64,000 nt of DNA from Aristolochia californica (Eukaryota; Streptophyta; Magnoliopsida; Piperales; Aristolochiaceae). A model generated the notes under the pieces. That model made no database searches. It was not told where the DNA came from and worked only from the letters and a program-made list of their open reading frames with translations. Location of the stretch: the NCBI GenBank assembly GCA_029961685.1, contig JARWKL010000007.1, forward strand, positions 10,191,406 through 10,255,405, written 5' to 3'. Below, one piece after another: positions 46,090 to 58,100 of the stretch. The number at the start of each line of letters is the position of its first letter. Position 1 is the first letter of the stretch. The translations under genes and the position numbers were made by a program.

Positions 46090-47345
46090 TTGTATATTTC
46101 AGGATTTCACTATGAAGCAGGTGATTGGTGGCGGCCATGAAAAGGGGGATTTGTACTACTTCACTCTTCCACCATTAGCTACATTATCATCCACTACATC
46201 CGAGGCCCAACTTTGGCACAACCGACTTGGTCATCCGTCTACCCCTTTACTTCGTTCTTTGCTTCCGTCCTTAAAAGAACTTTCTAATTTTAGTTGTGAG
46301 GTTTGTTAATTAAGTAAACATATTAGGAGTACATATTCTCCTCGTCTTACAACTACAAGTACTGCTCCTTTTGAGCTAATACATTCTAATGTATGGGGAC
46401 CGTTATGTGTCTCAAATATTTCCCAAGTTAAATATTTTGTCATTTTTGTTGATGATTTTACTCGAGTGACTTGGTTATATTTATTTAAAGAGCGTTAAGA
46501 AATTCTTCCTTTGTTTAAACATTTTCATGCTATGGTCTTGACACTATTTGGGAAGAAAATTCAAATCCTTAGATCTGATAATGCTAAGGAATACATGTCT
46601 CATGAATTCAAATCATTTTGTGAGAGTAATGGACTTATTCATCAAACATCATGTGCTTGTACTCCTGAACAAAATGGTGTTTCTGAAAGGAAGAATCGTC
46701 ATCTTCTTGAAGTTGCTCCGGGCCTCCTCTACTCCATGAAGATACCCTATTTCTATTAGCCTCTTTCTATACTTACAACATGCTTTCTTATTAATATGTT
46801 ACCTTCATCAGTCCTTCATCATAAAACTCCTTACTCTATGTTATTTAATGGTGAAGATCTTTTTTCTCTTCCTTTGAAAGTGTTTGGATGTACGTGTTTT
46901 GTTCATGTTACATCCCCACATAAAAATAAACTTGATCCTCGGTCTATGAGGTGCATTTTTTTGGGGTATTCTCGCACCCAGAAAGGTTATGTCTGTTAAA
47001 ATCCTACCCTTCAGAGGATGCTTATCTCTAGGGATGTGACTTTCTTTGAGGACACCTCCTTCTACTCCTCCCATGATGCTCCTCCAGGATGGACTTATCC
47101 GTCTACTACTCCTAGTCTGCTTGTGCTATTTAATCTTGAAGTTAATCCATCCCCTGATGCACCGGCCGTACCTTCACCTGTGGAGTTGTCGGATCCACCA
47201 GAGGTAAGTTCTTCTCCTCCTATGTATGGGCCTGAATTTGATACTCGGCCTATTGCTTTAAGAAAGGAACGTCGTGCTTGTACTACTTTGCATCCTATCT
47301 CAAATTTTATGTCTCACCATCGCTTGTCTTCCGAATGTTTTTAGT
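46090..47345 (+). pseudogene. Copia integrase, multiple stops
   Basis: GAG-pre-integrase LWHNRLGHPSTPLLRSLLPS and the zinc-region Cys pair CEVC lie at 46205-46310. The core has HSNVWGP (first catalytic Asp changed to Asn), LRSDNAKEYMSHEFKSFCES (second Asp) and CTPEQNGVSERKNRHLLE (catalytic Glu), then FGCTCFVHVTSPHKNKLDPR and CIFLGYSRTQKGYVC. Stops near 46307, 46497, 46757, 46999 and 47342. Confidence 0.88.
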
Positions 47346-47380
47346 CCCTTGCGTCTCTTTCTTCTACTTCAATTCCACAG

Positions 47381-48880
47381 TTGTATCAGGAGGCTCTGAG
47401 GTATCCAGGATGGAAGGTGGCTATGGATGAAGAAATGCATACCTTATACAAAAAACAAACTAGGTCCTTAACATCACTCCAGAAAGGTAAAAGACCGGTT
47501 GGTTGTAGATGGGTTTTTTCAATAAAAAAAAATCCGGATGGATCGGTTGATCGTCTTAAAGCTCGAATCGTTGCTAAGGGCTATACATAGTGCTATGGGA
47601 TATATTATGAGGAGACCTTATCTCCTGTTGCAAAATTGAATTCGGTACGCATCATCTTGTCTATTGCTGCTAACTCATCATGGCCCGTCTATCAATTGGA
47701 TGTTAAAAAATCTTTTTTAAATGGTGATATAAGTGAGGAAATTTATATGGTCCAACCACCTGGTTATGTGGTTGAGGGGGAGTCAGTATGCCGGTTAAAA
47801 AAATATTTATATGGGCTTAAGTAGTCCCCTCGGGCGTGGTTTGATAAATTTAGTCAAACACTTTACTGTTTGGTTTTCATCGGTGCTCAGTTGATCATTC
47901 TGTATATTATAAAGATACGGTTAAAGGAAAAATATTTTTGGCCTTTTATGTGGATGATATTATCTTAACCGGTGATAATGCTTAAGAAGAAGAAGATGTG
48001 AAGAAGATGATATGTCAGGAATTCAAGACTAAAGACCTTGGTATGCTTAAATATTTTTTGGGTATAGAAGTTCTTCAATCCAAACATGGGATAATATTAT
48101 CTCAAAGGAAATATTTCTTGGATCTCCTTGAAGAAACAGGAATGAAGGGTTGTAGACCAGCTGACACACCTATGGATACAAAAGTAAAATTATGTGCCAC
48201 AAATGAAGAAGATATTGATATTGGCAAATATCAAATACTCATGGGAAAACTGATTTATCTCATGGTAACTAGGCCAGACATATCATATGCTGTAAGTGTG
48301 GTGAGTCAATTGATGCACAAACCACAAATTACCCACTGGAAGGCTTTAGAGAGAATATTATGTTACCTAAAAGGAGTTCCAGGAAGAGGATTGATGTATA
48401 AAACAACATGGGCACTTCAACATAGAAGGCTTCTTAGATGCAGATTGGGCTGGATCACCTGATGATAGAAAATCTACATCAGGATATTGTACTCTGGTTG
48501 GAGGAAACTCTGTTACATGGAAAAGAAAGAAGCAAAATATGGTTGCAAGATCTAGCGCCGAAGCAGAATACAGAGCTATGGCCCATACCGTTAGTGAACT
48601 TTTATGGGTTAGGACCCTTCTTACCGAACTAAGTTCTTACAAAAAAAGGTCCATGGTTCTGCATTGTGATAATCAAGTAGCCATTCATATTACTTCAAAT
48701 CCAGTTTTTCTGGAAAGAACTAAACATATTGAGGTGGATTTTCATTTTATATGGGAGAAGTTTCAAGCAGGAATAATCTCTCTCAAACATGTGTCATCTC
48801 AAGAGCAAGTAGCTGATATTCTCACTAAACCCGTTACATCTAAATCCTATCGTTTATATGTGGCAAGTTGGGTATTTTTT
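47381..48880 (+). pseudogene. pol: Copia reverse transcriptase and RNase H, multiple stops
   Basis: RT begins EALRYPGWKVAMDEEMHTLY, then VGCRWVFSIKKNPDGSVDRL, YQLDVKKSFLNGDISEEIYM and the YVDDIILTGDN catalytic box (the frame near 47950). RNase H shows FLDADWAGSPDD, KEAKYGCKIxRRSRI-frame alternatives and, in the main frame, RSSAEAEYRAMAHTVSELLW, TKHIEVDFHFIWEK and QVADILTKPVTSKSYR. Several stops are TAG or TAA where the family has CAG or CAA (47588, 47822, 47982). Confidence 0.88.
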
Positions 48881-49298
48881 ATGTCTTTTCTCCTCCAACT
48901 TGAGGGGGAGTGTTGGAAGATGGGCTCAAGCCCACAAGCTCAAGGCAAGAAACTCGCATGTCAAAGAATTTGCACATGTGTGAATTATGATACTTCACTT
49001 AAAGATGGCATAGAAGTGTAAATATGTGTTCTTTTTATGACTTTTATTTCAACACGTTGTAGCCCTAAGGGCATTGTAAAACCTATAAATAAAGGCATTG
49101 GCTAAGAGGTAGAGCATTGAAGCACTCTCATATCTTTCCACAAATTGGTGCAGCCCTCATTTTCACTTTGACGCAAACCACTTTTCCCTTAATCCAAACT
49201 CTCTTCTTCCACGTCCTTCTTCCTCTCCTCTCCTTCTCTCTTCTTCTGCTTCTTCCTCGTTGATCTAAAGTTCCTTTCATGAGATCCTAAATTCCACA

Positions 49299-50205
49299 GT
49301 TTTAAATGTGGATATGCATGCTTGAAACCTGTTAAAGATGCAGATGACCTATGGATCCAAACCTAATTAAATTCACAAGTTTGGGTGCGGTGGGATATTT
49401 ACCCGAACCAAACAAGCCCATATTTTACCCATTTACAAAAAACGCTGACTTAACAATTATAGATGATTGTAAAGTGATTTATCGGTCAATCATGCATAAC
49501 GGGCTATATTTTTGTAAAAAAGGACTTATGGAATGGGAGTGAACACTTAGCTAAAAATTTCCCCGCCTCCCCCTTTTCCCGAAGATTGCAATACCCGATA
49601 AATAAAAACTAGAAAGAGTTTACAATCCCTAAAAGTTATAGACACTTTTTGGAATTATCTTTCTCTACATTTGTGCATTTCCATTTTAGATGTATACTTT
49701 TTCCTTAAATATAAACTTGAGTTTTCACTTTTTCCTTTATCTCTCGTAAACAAAAAAGATAAGGCAAACAGATCATAACAAAATGAAAATTTTAGAGTTT
49801 ATGTATGCAAAAAATTTAGAACAACAACAAATGTAAGCAAAGAAAATTTATTCAAACACCACAAATGAACTCAAAAGTTTTGATATCCAAGTTCGGGAAA
49901 TTCCCCTAGTTCAACCTTGATAGCATGGAATTTTATAAGAAAGAGATTCCTAATCGATCCTACACATGTTTTAAATGTAGATATGCATGATAGAAATATG
50001 TTAAAGATGCACATGACCTATGGATCCAAACCTCATTAAATTCTCAAGTTTGGGTACGGAGGGATATTTACCCGAGCCAAAGAAGCCATTATTTTCCCCA
50101 TTTACAAAAAAGCTGACCTAACAACCGCAGATGATTGTAAAGTGATTTATTGGTCATTCATGCATAACGGGCTATATTTTTGTAAGAAATGACTTGTGGG
50201 TTGGG
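49299..50205. repeat. Satellite array, subfamily B, part 2
   Basis: Continues in phase from 42604. Anchors at about 49303 and 49965. It is cut at 50205 (GGGTTGGG) by the gypsy LTR. Confidence 0.9.
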
Positions 50206-51091
50206 TGTTGTGGACTCAATAGCACACCAAGTCACACAACCAAGGAGACAATAACAACTCACTCAATAGGATTTATTTCTTATATTTCTTTGAGTAGGAT
50301 TTATTTCTTATATTGTTTTAAGTAGGAGTTATTTCTAATTACTTTTTATGGAAGGGCATTATGGGGAATTATTGTAACCCTAACCCTAAAACTCCTTGAC
50401 ATGACCTATTTAAGGGAAAGGTATAAATGAAATAGGTAAGCTTTGAGATTTTAGAATAACCTAGTCTAAACAGGTTGAGATCACCTCTTGATCTCGAGTT
50501 TAGGGTTTACTCCAAAAATCCAACCTATCCTTCACCCCCCATTGCCATCCATCTTCACCCAAATTCATCCCTCATCATCCATACTAAGAAGAGGAGCTTC
50601 CTGCCCCTTTGCCAAGCCCAAAGAGAGGGTTCTCCCTCTTCATCAACGTCAGCAACCATCAAGGGGTCTAACCCTCTTGACGAGCAGCAATTGGAGAATT
50701 TTTTGGTCATTCACGTGAAGGAGCTTAATTGTTGTTCCTAAGCTTGGAGCCATCAAGGAAAGAGAGGATAATCATCCATGCACGTGGGCCAAGGCTTGCT
50801 ACAAGCCAGGTGTACATAGCTTGACGTGCTACAACCAAATCAGGGTTGAAACCCTGATTTCCGTGAGAAGAAAAAGGTATTCTCCTTACTTTATTGTGGT
50901 CAACATTGATGGCTTAATTTCATATATCTAGAAATCAAAATATTGCATTCATAAAGAGTCTTGTCCACGTGAGAGAAAACCAGCAAGGAAGAGTTTTTTT
51001 TACCCTCATATCGAGTCCAGCAACTCAGTACCAGTGTTGGATTCAAAAATCCCATGTCGTGTTACTCGATCCTTGACCCGGGACCGTAACA
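50206..51091 (+). repeat. 5' LTR of the gypsy element
   Basis: Same family as the solo LTR at 43155-44046 and the fragments at 9284-9681 and 11802-12581. It includes TGACCTATTTAAGGG (TATA-like) near 50402. Confidence 0.9.
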
Positions 51092-51114
51092 ACGTGGTAT
51101 CAGAGTAGGGTAAC

Positions 51115-52120
51115 ATGGGGGATAATATCAGCAATGAAGAAATCCAAATTAGGATACAAAAGATAGAAGATGGCCTTGAAACAGCACAACCAGTGTTGGG
51201 AAAGGTTTGTGGTTTGGAATAAGAGATGAGCCGAGTCATCAGCATGCTACAGGAGTTGAGGACAGAGAGACATCAGAGTCCAGATGTGAGAGAGGTTGCT
51301 CAACCATATCACAGAAGAGGGGAGCAGTGGCCTGGGGACACTGCTGTCCAAGGACCTCAGCATGGAGGCATAGTCCCAAGGTACACCAAGTTAGAGTTTC
51401 CCTCTTTCAATGGTTATGTGGATCCCTTAATTTGGCTGCATAGATGTGAATTTTTTTTTTTTTTGAACCAAGGGACTACTGAATGGGATAAGGTGCAACT
51501 AACCTCTTTCCATATGACAAATGAAGCCATGTTATGGGTTACTCAAGTCAAGAAAGAGAGACCGGGAATGACTTGGGGAGAATTTAAAAACCTATGCATA
51601 GTTAGATTTTGGCCTTCCGCCAACAGCAACCCCCTGGGAGAGTTAGTCCTATTGAGACAAATGGGTTTGGTGGAACAATATCAAAAACTATTCCAAGAAA
51701 AGTTGGCTCGTGCTGGTGAGAGGGTATTGGTTGACCAACAGGTCTCCTTATTCACAGCAGGTCTCAATGAGTATTTACGGCTAGAGGTAGAACTCCTTAT
51801 GCCCACGGATTTAGCTCATGCCATGAACAATTGAACAACGACAACAGCTGCAGTAATGTAAGCCGGGTTGGTCGAGTGAGAGGAACACTTCCTCCACATG
51901 GCAAGGGCATCGCTATAATTTATCTCAGGGAGCATCTACAACAGCACCATCCAGACACACTTTGACTATGACTCGGGTAGTCAATCCCCGTCCAGGTAAT
52001 TCCCTACCAAGCTTTATAAAAAAATTGACGAGTGCGGAGATGGCAGAAAGGCGGTCCAAAAATCTATGTTATAACTGCGATGAGTAGTATCGGGTCGAAC
52101 ACCAATGTAAATGATTGTTT
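51115..52120 (+). pseudogene. gag: Gypsy gag, broken
   Basis: The ATG at 51115 opens MGDNISNEEIQIRIQKIEDG and meets a stop at about 51220. From 51226 an open frame of 202 codons holds the gag domain: PRYTKLEFPSFNGYVDPLIW, TEWDKVQLTSFHMTNEAMLW, MTWGEFKNLCIVRFWPSANS and EQYQKLFQEKLARAGERVLV. A decayed zinc knuckle (CYNCDE, stop, Y.VEHQCK) lies near 52060-52112. Confidence 0.85.
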
Positions 52121-52249
52121 TGGCTCGAGGTGGAGGATTCAGAGGATCCAGAGGAGCCAAAGGATATTATCGAGGAGGAACCACCAGAAATATCCTTGCA
52201 TGCTATTACTGGGCATAAATCGCCTACTACAATGCAAGTCAGAGCTCAT

Positions 52250-52630
52250 GTCATTGACTGAGAACTGGTGGGACTAGTCGACTCGGGGAGTACACACAAT
52301 TTTTTGAGTTTGACAGCCGTACATCATCTCCAGCTCCAGATACACACTCATCCGACAACCACCGTCTCAGTGGCCAATGGCGAGAAGGTTTCTAGCTATG
52401 GGATTAGTAAGGCGGTAACTTTTTCCATTGGATTTACTTCATTTAATGCGGAAAGTTTTGTTATTCCCTTGGCGGGATTTGATATGGTCTTAGGCATTAA
52501 ATGGTTACAAACATTGGGGCCCATTCTGTGGGACTTTTTGGCTATAACCATGAGCTTTGATTTGGCCGAAAGTCGGTTGCTCTTACAGGGCTGTCAGGTG
52601 GATAGGGCCCACTGCATACACACTTTGTAG
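52250..52630 (+). pseudogene. Gypsy aspartic protease
   Basis: Open frame with GLVDSGSTHNFLSLTAVHHL (catalytic D-S-G) and FDMVLGIKWLQTLGPILWDF, the family's G-hW-L strand near the end of the fold. Confidence 0.88.
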
Positions 52631-52639
52631 ACACAGGAT

Positions 52640-53300
52640 CAGCCTAACAATACTAGTGATGGTCTGGTTGAGGAGTTCTCTGACCTCTTCCAGGAGCCTT
52701 CGGGGTTGCCTCCCATGAGGCACTGTGACCACAAGATCTGTCTGAAACCAGGTTATGAGGTAGTGGTCGTACGACCATACCATTACCCACACCTTTAGAG
52801 GACGAGATAGAGTGTCAATGCCATGAGATGTTGAAACAGGGTCTTCTTCACCCCGGCCGCTCCCCATTCTCTTCACCCGTCTTACTTGTGAAGAAACAGG
52901 ATGGGACATGGAGGTTCTGCATGGATTATCGGGAGTTGAACATGCAGACAGTCAAGGAAAATTTCCCGATTCCTGTAGTGGATGAGCTCCTGGATGAGTT
53001 ACATGGCTCGTGGTTATTCACTAAACTCGACCTCCGTTCGGGATACCATAAGGTCTGGATGCACCCCTCTGATATCGAGAAGACGGCCGCACGCACCATG
53101 GCCACTTTGAGTTCGTCGTCATGCCGTTCGGGTTATCCAATCCACCTCCACTTTTCAAGCTTTGATGAACGAGGTATTTAGCCCCTATCTTTGAAAATTT
53201 GTTCTTGTATTTTTTGATGATATTTTGATATATAGAAAGTCAGTCGAGGAGCACTTGGCACACTTGAGGAATGTTTTCGACTTGTTAAGAGCACATTAGC
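52640..53300 (+). pseudogene. pol: Gypsy reverse transcriptase
   Basis: From about 52828: [59 protein letters not shown] small deletion shifts the frame near 53100 (the family has TAFRTHxGHYEF). The catalytic box appears as VFFDDILIYRKSVEEHLAHL (about 53205-53265), with F-D-D in place of Y/F-x-D-D intact. The spread of motifs is that of a chromovirus-like gypsy. Confidence 0.87.
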
Positions 53301-53305
53301 TCTAT

Positions 53306-54283
53306 TTGAAACAGTCCAAGTGTTCTTTTGCGACTTCACATGTGGGGTATCTGGGACACATTATCTCACATGAGGGGGTTACGATGGATCCCGAGAAGGG
53401 GTTACGATGGATCCCGAGAAGATCCGAGCTATCCACGAGTGGCCGCAGCCACTCGTGTTCTGCATCACGGGGGTTTTTGGGTCTTGCGGGCTACTACTAC
53501 AAATTTATTCAGAACTATGGGCCAGTGGCAGCACCATTGATGAGTCTACTGAAGAAAAATTCCTTTATGTGGAATGAGGGGGCCACCGCGTTGTTTGTGG
53601 CACTCAAAGCTGCTCTCACATCCATGCCAGTATTACAACTTCCCAACTTTGACGAATTGTTCGTGGTAGAGTGCGACGCTTCGGGCGTGGGCATTGGGGC
53701 CATTTTACAGCAGCTGGGCCATCCTATTGCATATTTTAGCAGACAGTTCGCAGTCCATCATCACAAGCTGGCAGCCTATGAGCGAGAATTAATTGGGTTG
53801 GCCAAAGCAGTCCAACATTGGAGGCCTTATCTCTGGGGCCGGGCTTTTCTCATATGCAGGGATCACTACAGCCTTAAATTCCTACTAGGACAGCGTTTGA
53901 CGACGTCGCCACAGCAGCACTGGATCAGTAAGTTGTTGGGGTTTGACTTCTCAGTGGAGTATCATGCGGCGAGATTAAATAAGGCGGCAGGCGCCTTGTC
54001 ACGGTGTTTTGAAGATCAGCAGTTAGTCTATTCTATCAGCCAACCAAGATTTCTCATTCTGGACTTGGTGCGAGACACACATGCCACTAACCCTACACTG
54101 CAGGAACTGCATCAGAAGATCTCGGAAGGGACAATGAATTTGAAGTGGTCCATCCAGGATTTACTTATTTATTACAAGCAACGGATTTTCCTTCCACCTG
54201 AGTCCGAGTTGATTCCAGCTATTCTCTCGGCCTACCATGACAATACACATGAGGGGATTCAGAAGACCTTGCACAGAATTTGA
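53306..54283 (+). pseudogene. pol: Gypsy RNase H and linker to integrase
   Basis: Open for 325 codons. The RT thumb/connection (SKCSFATSHVGYLGHIISHE) is followed by a 23-bp tandem duplication (53377-53422) that scrambles about 20 residues, then GFLGLAGYYYKFIQNYGPVA. RNase H reads FVVECDASGVGIGAILQQLG, YERELIGLAKAVQHWRPYLW and TTSPQQHWISKLLGFDFSVE, then the linker LSAYHDNTHEGIQKT. Confidence 0.88.
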
Positions 54284-54289
54284 ACTGAT

Positions 54290-55119
54290 TTTTACAGGCA
54301 AGCCATGAAACCCTCTATTGCGACTTATGTGGGCGACTGTCAGGTATGCCAGCGCAACAAAGCCGAGCACTTGAGTCCAGCTGGTCTTCTCCAGCCTCTG
54401 GCCCATCCTACGCAGGTTTGGGCTGACATTTCAATGGATTTTGTGGAAGGCCTACCCCTGTCCGCCAGAAAATCCATACTTTTCGTAGTGGTTGATAGAT
54501 TCTCCAAGTACAGACATTTTATACCGATGGCTCATTCGTATACAGCAACACGGGTTGCTCAGACTTTCCTGGATCAGATCGTCCGCTTACATGGCATTCC
54601 AGAATCCATTGTGAGTGACAGAGATGCAGTTTTCATGAGCACCTTTTGGCGGGAACTGTTTCGCTTGAGTGGGACAAAATTGAAATTCTCCTCTGCCTAT
54701 CATCCACAGAAAGATGGGCAGACTGAGGTGGCGAACCGCACCATCGAGATGTATCTATGGTGCTTGGTGGGGGATCGTCCGCAACAATGGGTTCAATGGC
54801 TTCTGTGGGCCGAATACTATTACAACACTTCGTTCCACTTTGCCTTGCAATCTACTCCTTTCTTGGTTATATATGGCCGGGATCCACCTCGCCTTCTCTT
54901 GTACAACTCCGGGTCCACCTGCTTGGACGCGATTGATCAGGCACTCCTAGACCGGGATCTGCTGCTACAAAATATCACAGAACTATGACGCGCCCAAGCT
55001 CGGATGAAGGATGTCTACAATAGAGGCCACCGTGAGGTCTCTTTTGAGGTTGGAGAGTATGTGTGGCTACGGCTCCAACCCTACCGTGAGTATGTGTGGC
55101 TACGGCTCCAACCCTATTG
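54290..55119 (+). pseudogene. Gypsy integrase, C-terminus missing
   Basis: The zinc finger keeps C..C (DCQVCQRNKAE). The core has ADISMDFVEGLPLSARKSIL (first Asp), IPESIVSDRDAVFMSTFWRE (second Asp) and HPQKDGQTEVANRTIEMYLW (Glu), so all three DDE residues are present. After a stop at 54988, RMKDVYNRGHREVSFEVGEY continues, followed by a 33-bp in-frame tandem duplication (WLRLQPYREYVWLRLQPY). Sequence ends at 55119. Confidence 0.88.
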
Positions 55120-58100
55120 CTCACAACAAAATGAAAATTTTAGAGTTTATGCATGCAAAAAATTTAGAACAACAACAAATCTAAGCAAAGAAAATTTATT
55201 CACACACCACAAATGAACACAAAAGTTTTGATTTCCAAGTTGGGGAAATTCCACTAGTTCAACGTTCATAGCTTGGAATTTTATAAGAAATAGATTTCTA
55301 ATTGATCTTACACATGTTTTAAATGTGGATATGCATGCTTGAAACATGTTAAAAATGCAGATGACCAATGGATTCAAACCTCATTAAATTCTCAAGTTTG
55401 GGTGCATTGGGAAATTTACCAGAGCCAAAAGAGCCATTATTTAGCCCAGTTACAGAAAAGCTTACCTAACAATCATAGATGATTGTAAAGTGATTTATCG
55501 GTCAATCATGCGTAACGGGCTACATGTTTTTAAGAAATGATTTATGGATTTGGAGAAAACAATCAGCTAAAAATTCCTCCGCCTCCCCCTTTTCATGATG
55601 ATTGCAAAACCAGATATATAAAATCTTGAAAGAGTTTACAATCCGTAAAAGTTACAGACACTTTATTGAATTATCTCTTTCTATATTTGTGCATTTCTAT
55701 TTTAGATTTATACTTTTTCCTTAAATCAAATCTTGATTTTTCACTTTTTCCTTTATCTCTCGTAAACAAAAAAGATAAGGCAAACAGATCACAACAAAAA
55801 TTTTTTTTCGAGTTTATGTATGCAAAAAATTTAGAACAACAACAAATGTAAGCAAAGAAAATTTATTCACACACCACAAATGAACACAAAAGTTTCGATA
55901 TCCAAGTTTGGGAAATTCAACTAGTTCAACCCCGATAGCTTTGAATTTTATAAGAAAGAGATTTCTAATTGATCCTATACATGTTTTAAATGTGGATATG
56001 CATGCTTGAAAATTGTTAAAGATGCAGATGACCTAAGGATACAAACCTCATTAAATTCTCTAGTTTGGGTGCAGTGGTATATTTACCTGAGCCAAAGAAG
56101 CCATTATTTTGCCCATTTTAAAAAAAGATGACCTACAATCATACATGATTGTAAAATGATTTATCGGTCAATCATGGGTAACGAGCTATATTTTTATAAG
56201 AAATTACTTATAGATTAGGAGTCAACACTTGGCCAAAAATTCCCCCACCTCCCCCTTTTCCCGACGATTGCAAAACCTGATATATAAAAACTAGAAAGAG
56301 TTTACAATCTTTAAAAGTTCCAGAAATTTTTTGGAAATATCTCTCTCTACATTTTTGAATTTCCTTTTTAGATGTATACTTATTCCTTAAATCAAAACTT
56401 GAGTTCTCACTTTTCCCTTTATCTCTCATAAACAAAAAAGATAAGGCAAAGAGATCACAACAAAATAAAAATTTAAGAGTTTATGTCTGGAAAATATTTA
56501 GAACAACAACAAATGTAAGAAAAGAAAATTTATTCATTCACCACAAATGAACACAAAAGTTTTGATATCCAAGTTTTGGAAATTCCACTAGTTTAGCCCT
56601 GATAGCTTGGAATTTTAAAAGAAAGAGATATCTAATTGATCCTACACATGTTTTAAATGTGGATATATATGTTTGAAACATGTTAAAGATGCAGATGACC
56701 TATGGATCCAAACCTCATTAAATTCTCAAGTTTGGGTGCGGCGGGATATTTACTCGAGCAAAACAAGTTGTTATTTTGACCAGTTACAAAAAAGCTGACT
56801 TAACAATCAAAGATGATTTTAAAGTGATTTATCGGTCAATCATGTATAGTGGCAATATTTTTGTAAGAAATGACTTATAGATTGGGCGTCAACACTCAAC
56901 TAAAAATTTCCCCGCCTCCTCTTCTCGACGATTGCAAAACTTGATATATAAAAACTAGAAAGAGGTTACAATCCCTAAAAGTTATAGATACTTTTTGGAA
57001 TTATCTTTCTCTACATTTGTGCATTTCCATTTTTCATGTATAATTATTCCTTAAATAAAAACTTGAGTTTTCGCTTTTGCCTTTTTCTCTCGTAAACAAA
57101 AAAGATAAAGTAAACAAATCTACACAAAATGAAAATTTTAGAGTTTATGTATGCAAAAAATTTAGAACAACATCAAATGAAAGCAAAGAAAATTTATTCA
57201 CACACCACAAATGAACACAAAAGTTTTGATATCCAAGTTTGGGAAATTCCACTAGTTCAACCTTGATAGCTTGGAATTTTATAAGAAAGAGATTTCTAAT
57301 TGATCCCACACATGTTTTAAATGTGGATATGCATGTTCGAAACATGTTAGAGATGCAGATGACCTTCAGATCCAAACCTTATTAAATTCTCAAGTTTGGG
57401 TGCGGTGGGATATTGACCTGAGCCAAACAAGCCATTATTTTGCCCATTTACAAAAAAGCTAACCTAACAATCATAGATGATTCTAAAGTGATTTAACGGT
57501 CAAATAAGCGTAACGGGCTATATTTTTTAAAGAAATGACCGATGGATTTGGCATCAAAACTCGGCAAAAAATTCCCCCACGTCACCATTTTCCTACCGAT
57601 TGCAAAATCTGATTTATAAAAATTAGAAAGAGTTTACAATCCCTAAAAGTTACAGACACTTTTTGGAATTATCTCTCTCTACATTTGTTCGTTTCCATTT
57701 TAGATGTATACTTTTTCCTTAAAACAAAACTTGAGTGTTCATATTTTCCTTTATCTCTCGTAAACAAAAAAGATAAGGGAAACAATTCATCACAAAATGA
57801 AAATTTTAGAGTTTATGTATGCAAAAAATATAGAACAACAACAATTGTAAGCAAAGAAAATTTATTCACACACCACAAATGAACAGAAACGTTTTGATAT
57901 CCAAGTTTGGGAAATTCCACTAGTTTAACCCTGATAGTTTGAAATTTTATAAGAATGAGATTTCTAATTCATCCTACACATGTTTTAAATGTGGATATCC
58001 ATGCTTCAAACATGTTAAAGATGCAAATTACCAATGGATCCAAACCTCATTAAATTCTCAAGTTTGTGTGCGGTGGGATATTTACCCGAGCCAAACAAGC

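Larger units (their letters stand above)
42605..49298 (+). mobile_element. Full-length copia retrotransposon inserted in satellite (6.7 kb)
   Basis: The LTRs are 42605-42991 and 48911-49298 (387 and 388 bp, about 91% identical by eye). A perfect 5-bp duplication GTTTT lies at 42600-42604 and 49299-49303, and removing the element restores an unbroken satellite anchor. The primer-binding site TGGTCTCAGAGC is at 42992-43003, and the polypurine tract CTTGAGGGGGAG is just before 48911. Gag, protease, integrase, RT and RNase H are present in the copia order but full of stops. A gypsy solo LTR sits in its leader (43155-44046). Confidence 0.93.
50206..55119 (+). mobile_element. Gypsy retrotransposon, 3'-truncated
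   Basis: The 5' LTR is 50206-51091 (886 bp, TGTTGTGGACTC ... GACCGTAACA), with the primer-binding site TGGTATCAGAG at 51095-51105. Gag, protease, RT, RNase H and integrase follow in the gypsy order. The element stops in the integrase C-terminal region at about 55119 and runs straight into satellite (TCACAACAAAATG). There is no chromodomain, polypurine tract or 3' LTR. The satellite phase does not match across the element, so flanking satellite was deleted too. Confidence 0.9.
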
